A DNA stretch of 64,000 nucleotides from the NCBI RefSeq assembly GCF_003610805.1, contig NZ_RAPF01000003.1, positions 248,001-312,000 on the forward strand, read 5' to 3'. Under the pieces are notes generated by a model. The model ran no database searches and was not told the origin of the DNA. It saw only the letters and a program-made list of their open reading frames with translations. Position numbers and translations under genes: made by a program. Source of the DNA: Altericroceibacterium spongiae (lineage in GTDB: Bacteria; Pseudomonadota; Alphaproteobacteria; Sphingomonadales; Sphingomonadaceae). Shown piece after piece: positions 55,423 to 61,327 of the stretch. Within the stretch, counting starts at the first letter, position 1; every line of letters starts with the position of its first letter.

Positions 55423-55503
55423 TCAGGCAAATGGCGGATAACAGGCCTGGGAGAGATCTTCGCATATGGCCACCTTGCGTTTATAATAAACGTAGGTGGC
55501 CAT
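55423..55503 (-). CDS. Possible 26-residue small ORF spanning a hairpin
   Basis: Between the converging H+-ATPase and miaB genes, the minus strand could encode MATYVYYKRKVAICEDLSQA plus CYPPFA. No Shine-Dalgarno sequence is seen, and the first half is the inverted repeat at 55466-55503, so the frame may be accidental. Given as a candidate only. Confidence 0.2.
   Translation of the reverse strand: MATYVYYKRKVAICEDLSQACYPPFA
55466..55503. repeat. Strong imperfect hairpin between the H+-ATPase gene and miaB
   Basis: ATGGCCACCTTGCGTTTAT (55466-55484) and ATAAACGTAGGTGGCCAT (55486-55503) pair almost completely, with a small asymmetric bulge. No T tract follows on either strand, so it is not a standard terminator. 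Confidence 0.65.
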
Positions 55504-55523
55504 TTCGATGTATAAGATACCGA

Positions 55524-56855
55524 TCAGGCCGCGATTTTTTCGAGCAATCGTCCGCGAATGGAATTGGGGCCGGCTTCGGCCAGTTCTACCTGCACCAGAT
55601 CGCCAATCTGCGCCTCACCTTCGAAGAAGACCGATTGCAGCCAGGGCGATTTGCCCAGCCACTGACCGGGATGTTTGCCCTTGCGCTCTACCAGTACATC
55701 GCAGATTTTGCCTTCGCTGGCTCTGTTGAAGGCGAGCTGGTCCCGATTAAGGGCGGCCTGCAGGCGCTGCAGGCGCTCATCCATCACTTCGCGGGCAATC
55801 TGGCCTTCCATACCTGCCGCCGGTGTGCCGGGGCGCGGAGAATATTTGAAGCTGAAAGCCTGCGCATAACGCACTTCGTCGACCAGTTTCAGCGTGTCTT
55901 CAAACTCGGCATCGCTTTCGCCCGGGAAACCAACGATGAAATCGCCCGAAAGGGCAATATCGGGGCGAACTTCGCGGAAGCGTTCCAGCAGTTTGAGATA
56001 GCTTTCTGCCGTATGGCTCCGGTTCATGGCTTTCAGCACACGGTCGGACCCGCTTTGAACCGGCAAATGCAGATAGGGCATCAGCTTTTCGACTTCGCCA
56101 TGTGCCGCGATCAGAGCATCGGACATATCGTTCGGATGGCTTGTCGTATAACGAATGCGCTGAAGGTCGGGCAGCGCGGCGAGCGCTTTGATAAGGCCTT
56201 CCAGCCCGGTGCTGTTGCCTTTGGCATCTTCACCCGACCAGGCATTCACATTCTGTCCGAGCAGAGTAATCTCGCGTGCACCACTTGCCACGAGCCGTTC
56301 GGCTTCGGTCACCAGATCTGCAAAGGGGCGGGAGATTTCCGCGCCGCGTGTATAAGGCACTACGCAATAGGTGCAGAATTTGTCGCAGCCTTCCTGAATA
56401 GTCAGAAAGGCGCTCGGGCCGACTTTGCGGCGGCGGGGCAAGGCGTCGAATTTGGTCTCTGCGGGCATATCCGTGTCGGTGGCCCGTTCGCCTCTGGCTG
56501 CCTTGTCGATCATGTCGGGCAGGCGGTGATATGCCTGCGGACCGACAACCATGCCAACCGCCGGAGAGCGCTTCATAATCTCCTCGCCCTCAGCCTGCGC
56601 TACACAGCCGGCCACGGCGATCATCGGTTGTTTGCCATTCTTGGTCAGACGGCCAATATCCGAATAGACCTTTTCGGCGGCTTTTTCGCGAATATGGCAG
56701 GTGTTGAGCACGATGAGATCGGCATCTTCGCCTTCGGCAGCCGGTGTCATGCCTTTATCGCCCAGCAATTCGCCCATGCGTTCACCGTCATAGACATTCA
56801 TCTGGCAACCGAAGCTCTTGACCCGATAGGTCTTGGGAGGGGCACTTTGTCGCAT
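55524..56855 (-). CDS. miaB: tRNA-2-methylthio-N6-dimethylallyladenosine synthase
   Basis: Radical-SAM methylthiotransferase that modifies A37 of tRNAs reading U-starting codons. The 443-residue protein has the N-terminal UPF0004 domain with its cluster cysteines (SFGCQMNVYD, VLNTCHIRE, AVAGCVAQ), the radical-SAM CxxxCxxC in CDKFCTYCVVPYTRG, and a C-terminal TRAM domain. Its order after fur-plsC is typical for the group; phoH, the usual next gene, is displaced by the H+-ATPase. Confidence 0.96.
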   Translation of the reverse strand: MRQSAPPKTYRVKSFGCQMNVYDGERMGELLGDKGMTPAAEGEDADLIVLNTCHIREKAAEKVYSDIGRLTKNGKQPMIAVAGCVAQAEGEEIMKRSPAVGMVVGPQAYHRLPDMIDKAARGERATDTDMPAETKFDALPRRRKVGPSAFLTIQEGCDKFCTYCVVPYTRGAEISRPFADLVTEAERLVASGAREITLLGQNVNAWSGEDAKGNSTGLEGLIKALAALPDLQRIRYTTSHPNDMSDALIAAHGEVEKLMPYLHLPVQSGSDRVLKAMNRSHTAESYLKLLERFREVRPDIALSGDFIVGFPGESDAEFEDTLKLVDEVRYAQAFSFKYSPRPGTPAAGMEGQIAREVMDERLQRLQAALNRDQLAFNRASEGKICDVLVERKGKHPGQWLGKSPWLQSVFFEGEAQIGDLVQVELAEAGPNSIRGRLLEKIAA

Positions 56856-56929
56856 AGGGCGCCTTTACGGGATTTGGCCTGAAATTCCTAGGCCTTCAAT
56901 GGAGAGCAGAATGTGCGAATTTGTTGCGG

Positions 56930-57643
56930 TCAGCTGGTAAGGCTCTGTGCAATCGCGCGTTGCGCCGCCGCTGCCATGGATTTCCGATCCGCACAGTCAG
57001 GTCCTTCAAGCGGGGGCAGGAAATGAATCGTCAGATGAACGGATTTGCGGCGGGATAGTACCATGCGGACATTGGTGGCGCCCTCTCCGACCCAGGCAAT
57101 ATCTGTCGCTTCCTCATAGAGCAGGGCAACCGGTTGAACACGGGTAGTCTGGCTTTTGAGCGGATCGATGGCGGCCAGCAAGGCGCTTTTGAAGGGCAGA
57201 ATGCCTGTTCCGTCGCTGGTTGTGCCTTCGGGAAAGATCGTTAGCGGCCGTTTACCCAGCGCTTGCCTGATAGCGCCGGTTTGTTCGGTGAGAGTGGAAC
57301 GGTGATGGCGGGCAATGAAAATCGTCTCATTCTGTTCGCATAGCCATTTAAGCAACTTCTGCCCTGCAAGGCCATCATGCGCGACAAAGGCACTCCGAGC
57401 GGCCCCGGCCAGCGCCAGAATATCCAGCCAGCTCACATGATTGGCGAGCAGGAGCGCATTCTTTTCCGGCTGTCCTCTAACCTGCACACGCAACCCAGCA
57501 ATATGGCCGACGACATGCAGGAAGAAGGGTGGGATAAGCCGTGGCTTGCCCAGTAATCTACAGATCAGATGCAATGGAATCATGCAAACGGACCACGCCA
57601 GTATCAGGGCGATCCGAAGGATAAGGCGTAAGTGGGGCATCAT
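56930..57643 (-). CDS. plsC: 1-acyl-sn-glycerol-3-phosphate acyltransferase
   Basis: A 237-residue membrane-associated acyltransferase: N-terminal hydrophobic helix (LILRIALILAWSVCMIPL), catalytic HX4D in NHVSWLD, and the substrate motif FPEGTTSDGTG. It acylates lysophosphatidic acid or a similar lysolipid; ornithine-lipid OlsA-type enzymes are a close alternative. It sits 45 bp after fur and 74 bp before miaB on the same strand. Confidence 0.87.
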   Translation of the reverse strand: MMPHLRLILRIALILAWSVCMIPLHLICRLLGKPRLIPPFFLHVVGHIAGLRVQVRGQPEKNALLLANHVSWLDILALAGAARSAFVAHDGLAGQKLLKWLCEQNETIFIARHHRSTLTEQTGAIRQALGKRPLTIFPEGTTSDGTGILPFKSALLAAIDPLKSQTTRVQPVALLYEEATDIAWVGEGATNVRMVLSRRKSVHLTIHFLPPLEGPDCADRKSMAAAAQRAIAQSLTS

Positions 57644-57688
57644 GCTTCAGGCCCGGTACGAACCACCGGTAGCAGGCATGCAGGGCAA

Positions 57689-58111
57689 TCAGTCTTCCCG
57701 GTCAAGCCGGACGCCATACAGCTCCATCCTGTGATCGACCAGGCGATAGCCCAGCTTCTCGGCAATCTGGCGCTGCAACGCTTCCAGCTCGGGATCGACG
57801 AATTCAACGACCTTGCCGGTTTCCACGTCAATCAGGTGATCGTGATGGGCTTCGGGGGCAGCTTCGTAGCGGGCGCGGCCGTCGCCGAAATCGTGGCGGT
57901 CAAGAATGCCGGCTTCTTCGAACAGGCGAACCGTGCGGTACACGGTAGCAATCGAGATTTTCGGATCCACGGCAGAAGCGCGCTGATGCAACAGCTCCAC
58001 ATCGGGGTGATCATCGCTTTCGGACAAGACCTTGGCAATGATACGCCGTTGTTCCGTAATTCTCAGCCCACGCTCTGCACAGAGCTGCTCAAGATCGATA
58101 CCTTGCTGCAA
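57689..58111 (-). CDS. fur: Fur family metal-responsive regulator
   Basis: A 140-residue regulator: N-terminal winged helix (RITEQRRIIAKVLSESDDHP, ISIATVYRTVRLFEEAGIL), then the metal-binding AHHDHLIDVETGKVVEF segment. The C-terminal CxxC pairs of some Fur proteins are missing, as in many alphaproteobacterial Fur/Mur proteins, so it may respond to iron or manganese. The only reasonable start is a TTG at 58111 with GGGGA upstream. A terminator separates it from mucR. Confidence 0.87.
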   Translation of the reverse strand: MQQGIDLEQLCAERGLRITEQRRIIAKVLSESDDHPDVELLHQRASAVDPKISIATVYRTVRLFEEAGILDRHDFGDGRARYEAAPEAHHDHLIDVETGKVVEFVDPELEALQRQIAEKLGYRLVDHRMELYGVRLDRED

Positions 58112-58128
58112 AACTATCCCCGCAAATC

Positions 58129-58161
58129 AAAATGCCCCGCTACTATGGGAGCGGCGGGGCA
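58129..58161 (-). terminator. Terminator after mucR
   Basis: TGCCCCGC (58133-58140) pairs with GCGGGGCA (58154-58161). On the minus strand a TTTT tract follows, as expected for the mucR transcript, and the plus strand also has CTTTTT after the stem. Confidence 0.75.
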
Positions 58162-58188
58162 CTTTTTCAACATAATGAAGCAAACAAC

Positions 58189-58626
58189 TCAGGCGGTTTT
58201 TTTCTTCCGTCCGCGGCGCTGGCCGGGCTGGCGGCCAAGGCCGATCTTTTTTGCCAGTTCGCGGCGCTTTTCCGCATAGTTGGGGGCAACCATGGGATAG
58301 TCGGCGGGCAGATCCCAGCGCGCACGATATTCTTCCGGTGTCATACCGTGATCGGTCATCAGGTGGCGTTTGAGCATCTTCATTTTCTTGCCATCTTCCA
58401 GGCAAACGAGATGATCGGGCTTCACCGATGCGCGAACAGATACGGCTGGTTCGGGGCGTTCTTCTTCAACTTCCTGAGTTCCGAGGCCCGAAAGAGCGCC
58501 GAATACATTCTGAATAAGCGAAGGGACATCCTCAACCGCAACATTATTGTTGCTGACATGGGCAGCGACGATGTCGGACGTCAGTGTAATAAGCGTTTCC
58601 GACATATCCGTTTCAAAATTATCCAT
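58189..58626 (-). CDS. mucR: MucR/Ros family zinc-finger regulator
   Basis: A 145-residue regulator with a prokaryotic C2H2-like finger ([18 protein letters not shown] then [17 protein letters not shown]), in which the second cysteine is replaced by Asp as in MucR proteins. [12 protein letters not shown]-like and a basic C-terminal tail ([15 protein letters not shown]) follow. MucR/Ros proteins repress surface-polysaccharide, motility and cell-cycle genes in alphaproteobacteria. It has its own terminator and AT-rich promoter region. Confidence 0.9.
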   Translation of the reverse strand: MDNFETDMSETLITLTSDIVAAHVSNNNVAVEDVPSLIQNVFGALSGLGTQEVEEERPEPAVSVRASVKPDHLVCLEDGKKMKMLKRHLMTDHGMTPEEYRARWDLPADYPMVAPNYAEKRRELAKKIGLGRQPGQRRGRKKKTA

Positions 58627-58772
58627 TTAAACCTCAATTTTTGCGACATTGTTCTAAGGAATTATTGGAGCATTACGCTCTGTCACGAATGAAGCGCCTA
58701 TTGGAACAATTGCAGATTGATTACAAGCAAACTCTTTCAGTAAATGCAATACGGGTAAAACTACAGATCAAA

Positions 58773-59234
58773 TCAATCGATACAGTTAAGGCTGAATGTC
58801 AGGGCATCGATAGGTCCGGCCGATGTATTTCTGTAGTAATTGATACGTCTGCCGATTTGAGTGAAGCCGCAGGCTCTGTATAATTTTTCCGCAGGGTTGC
58901 CGTCACGCATTTCAAGAAAAACACGATTTATACCACGTTCGCGGCAGTTTATAATAAATCTGCCGAGTAATGCTCTGCCGATTCCGCAGCGACGAAAGTC
59001 AGGATGAACGGCAAGTAACAGCAATTCTTCTTCATCCACCGCGCATCGGCTCATGGCAAAACCGGTTATCGGATCGCTGTCTCCCGGTTCCCGGCCGTCG
59101 GGGCCGGCGATCCAGTAATATGTATTTGGCATAAGCAGCGAATCCGAAACCTGCCGGCGAGTCCACGCTTCGCCGAAAGCCGGGTCGAAAGCGACTTCCA
59201 TCACGTCCATGATTTGATCGATGTGATCTCTCAA
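58773..59234 (-). CDS. rimI: Ribosomal protein alanine N-acetyltransferase-like GNAT protein
   Basis: A 153-residue GNAT acetyltransferase with the acetyl-CoA loop RRCGIGRALLGRF and the C-terminal EKLYRACGFTQIGRRINYY. Position right after tsaB and overlap by 4 nt (TTGA) identify it as RimI. The start is a TTG at 59234, with AGGAAAGG upstream; a longer upstream reading inside tsaB is a shadow. RimI acetylates ribosomal protein S18 in E. coli. Confidence 0.87.
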   Translation of the reverse strand: MRDHIDQIMDVMEVAFDPAFGEAWTRRQVSDSLLMPNTYYWIAGPDGREPGDSDPITGFAMSRCAVDEEELLLLAVHPDFRRCGIGRALLGRFIINCRERGINRVFLEMRDGNPAEKLYRACGFTQIGRRINYYRNTSAGPIDALTFSLNCID

Positions 59235-59869
59235 GCCGCGCCTTTCCTGTTGGTTTTTTGCGGCAATTTGGCATCCGGTCCACGCCCGTAAAGAGGGGAC
59301 AGGCGGTCGCTCAGCAAGCTCCGGGGCAAAAGTAACGCGCAACGCGCATCGGGCCGCAGTGGCAAAGCCTTGCCATTACCGCGCAGGGATACGAGCGCAT
59401 CTGCCTGAGATCCGGCGACATAAGCATGGCGGGCTGCCTGTGCGGCTTCTTCCGGGCCAAGCGAAACCAGTTCGCTTTCCGGCAGTCCATCCCTGGCAAA
59501 ATCCTGCACGAACCATTCGCCATGGCCGCCGGTCACAGCAACGCTGACCGGTTTGTCGACGCCCGCTTCGGTGCGGGCCATGGCGGCGATCAAAGCCAGT
59601 GTTGGATAGCCCGCCACCGGCACTTGCCAGGCAAGGCCGAGTGCGCGGGCTGCGGCCAGCCCTATCCGAACGCCGGTAAAACTGCCGGGGCCGAGCGAGA
59701 CGAGAATGCGATCCGCGCGCCCTCTGTCGGGCAACTCGCCAATCATCGGTACAAGTCTTTCGGCATGGCCACGGCCGAGTATTTCGAAAAAGCCGTCCAC
59801 CACCTTGCCGCCGTCAAACAAGGCAGCGGAACAGGCTTCGCTGGCGCTGTCTATTGCGAGTATTCGCAA
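59231..59869 (-). CDS. tsaB: tRNA threonylcarbamoyladenosine biosynthesis protein TsaB
   Basis: Non-catalytic partner of TsaD in making t6A37 of tRNA. The 212-residue ASKHA-fold protein has MRILAIDSASEACSAALF, then HAERLVPMIGELP and LVSLGPGSFTGVRIGLAAAR, all TsaB signatures. It is followed by rimI with an overlap. TsaB lacks the metal-binding histidines of TsaD, and none is seen here. Confidence 0.94.
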   Translation of the reverse strand: MRILAIDSASEACSAALFDGGKVVDGFFEILGRGHAERLVPMIGELPDRGRADRILVSLGPGSFTGVRIGLAAARALGLAWQVPVAGYPTLALIAAMARTEAGVDKPVSVAVTGGHGEWFVQDFARDGLPESELVSLGPEEAAQAARHAYVAGSQADALVSLRGNGKALPLRPDARCALLLPRSLLSDRLSPLYGRGPDAKLPQKTNRKGAA

Positions 59870-59917
59870 GATTTCCGTCCTGTTTTAAGCTGAAGTTTCA
59901 TAAAGCGAGTGGCTGAT

Positions 59918-60050
59918 GCATCCCGAAAGATGCGCGTGCCAACAGACTGCCGTGGCGTCAAGAAGGCAGGCAATAAAGGCCTGTTTCTTGACTGCTTCTT
60001 CGCAAATGATGAAAGGAGGCAGCCGCACATCTGTCTATGCTGCCCGATTG
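59918..60050. other. Intergenic region with three hairpins
   Basis: GCATC/GATGC (59918-59933), a GTCAAGAA..CAGGC / GCCTG..TTCTTGAC stem (59957-59992) and GGCAGC/GCTGCC close to 60020-60050 lie in 180 bp between tsaB and the nitroreductase gene. On the minus strand CCTCC (anti-Shine-Dalgarno-like) is exposed. A small RNA is possible, but no known family was recognised. Confidence 0.3.
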
Positions 60051-60051
60051 T

Positions 60052-60645
60052 TTAAAGAATGCTGTTGAAGGTATCGAAATCGGGGCGCGGGCTGCGCTGA
60101 AAGATGCTGCTCCTGTCGCCATAGCCGATCGTGCAGAGAAAATTGGATTTCCATCGCGGATGGTCGGCAAGAAAGTCTTTATCTACCGCTTCATTGTCAA
60201 AACCGGACATGGGGCCGCAATCGAGACCCAGAGCCCGTGCGGCAAGAATTAAATAAGCGCCCTGCAAAGTGGAATTTCGTAATGCGGAAAGCTTGCGCAG
60301 TTCTTCGTCATTGGCGAACCAGCTTTTTGCATCGGCATGCGGAAAGAGCCAGGGCAATTGCTCGTGGAAGTCGATATCCATGGCAACGATTGCACAAACC
60401 GGGGCGCTGTGCAGCTTGGGTTTATTGCTGGCCGAAACATGCGCGGCCAGCCTTTCCCTCGCTTCCGGCGATGTGCACCAGATGATCCGGGCAGGAAGCT
60501 GGTTGGCCGATGTCGGCCCCATTTTTAGCAAATCCCACAGCTGATGAAGCTGCTCTTCGTTCACCGGACGGTCGAGATATCCGTTATAGGTACGTGCTTC
60601 GCGAAAGAGCTGATCGAGAGCTGCGTCGGAAAGAGGCGTGGACAC
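60052..60645 (-). CDS. RutE-like nitroreductase (malonic semialdehyde reductase type)
   Basis: A 197-residue FMN-binding nitroreductase-family protein resembling RutE/HadB: LFREARTYNGYLDRPVNEEQ, MGPTSANQLPARIIWC, GPMSGFDNEAVDKDF and FLCTIGYGD. RutE reduces malonic semialdehyde to 3-hydroxypropionate in the Rut pyrimidine pathway, but no other rut gene is present, so the role here is open. It starts 13 bp after the nifU stop with an AGGAG site, suggesting co-transcription. Confidence 0.8.
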   Translation of the reverse strand: MSTPLSDAALDQLFREARTYNGYLDRPVNEEQLHQLWDLLKMGPTSANQLPARIIWCTSPEARERLAAHVSASNKPKLHSAPVCAIVAMDIDFHEQLPWLFPHADAKSWFANDEELRKLSALRNSTLQGAYLILAARALGLDCGPMSGFDNEAVDKDFLADHPRWKSNFLCTIGYGDRSSIFQRSPRPDFDTFNSIL

Positions 60646-60658
60646 GGGATGGCTCCTG

Positions 60659-61237
60659 TCAGGCGGCGCGGACTTCGCTGACTTCCGGCACGTAATGTTT
60701 CAGCAGGCTTTCAATACCATGTTTGAGCGTTGCCGTGGAGCTGGGGCAGCCCGCGCAGGCGCCCTGCATGATAAGATAAACGACACCGTCCCGGAAGCCG
60801 CGATAACGGATATCGCCGCCATCGCCTGCCACGGCCGGGCGCACGCGGGTTTCGATCAGATCCTTGATCTGTGCCACCACATCGGCATCGGCGGGATCAT
60901 CCTCGACATCGCCTTCATCTTCTGCCGGAACCGCGAAGCCCGAAGCATCGCCACCGGTAAAGAGCGGAGCCTGACTGACGAAATGATCCAGCAGGATGGC
61001 CACGACCTGCGGTTTAAGAGCCGACCAGTCGACACCCGGTGCGGCTGTGACCGAAACGAAGTCCCCGCCGAAAAAGACGCCGGTAACTTCACCCGTATCG
61101 AACAAGGTCGCCGCCAGTGGCGAGGCTTCGGCTTCTTCCGGCGATGCGAAGTCGCGTGTGCCTGCCGGCATCACTGCCTGACCGGGCAGGAATTTCAGTG
61201 TTGCAGGGTTGGGCGTGGTTTCGGTCTCTATAAACAT
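60659..61237 (-). CDS. NifU-type iron-sulfur cluster scaffold
   Basis: A 192-residue protein: N-terminal Nfu_N domain (ETETTPNPATLKFLPG) and C-terminal NifU domain with the cluster-binding CxxC in GACAGCPSS. NfuA-like scaffolds deliver Fe-S clusters. ATG 61237 was chosen; the much longer open frame upstream overlaps the divergent M16 gene and is not coding. Confidence 0.92.
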   Translation of the reverse strand: MFIETETTPNPATLKFLPGQAVMPAGTRDFASPEEAEASPLAATLFDTGEVTGVFFGGDFVSVTAAPGVDWSALKPQVVAILLDHFVSQAPLFTGGDASGFAVPAEDEGDVEDDPADADVVAQIKDLIETRVRPAVAGDGGDIRYRGFRDGVVYLIMQGACAGCPSSTATLKHGIESLLKHYVPEVSEVRAA

Positions 61238-61327
61238 AGGCCGGATGTAGGAAGTTGCTGCCATCGCGACAAGCATTGCTGCGGCTAGATTTTCTCGTCG
61301 CCCACGTAATTTATTCACTATTGCTTC

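Noticed and set aside
55431-56882. Open frame of 483 codons on the plus strand
   Set aside because: Antisense to miaB, which has its full set of cluster-binding cysteines.
58641-58883. 80-codon plus-strand frame between mucR and rimI
   Set aside because: Overlaps the 3' end of rimI antisense, has no clear ribosome-binding site and no family resemblance.
60037-60252. 71-codon plus-strand frame after an AAAGGAGG sequence
   Set aside because: Antisense to the nitroreductase gene and the purine run is too far (about 16 nt) from the ATG.
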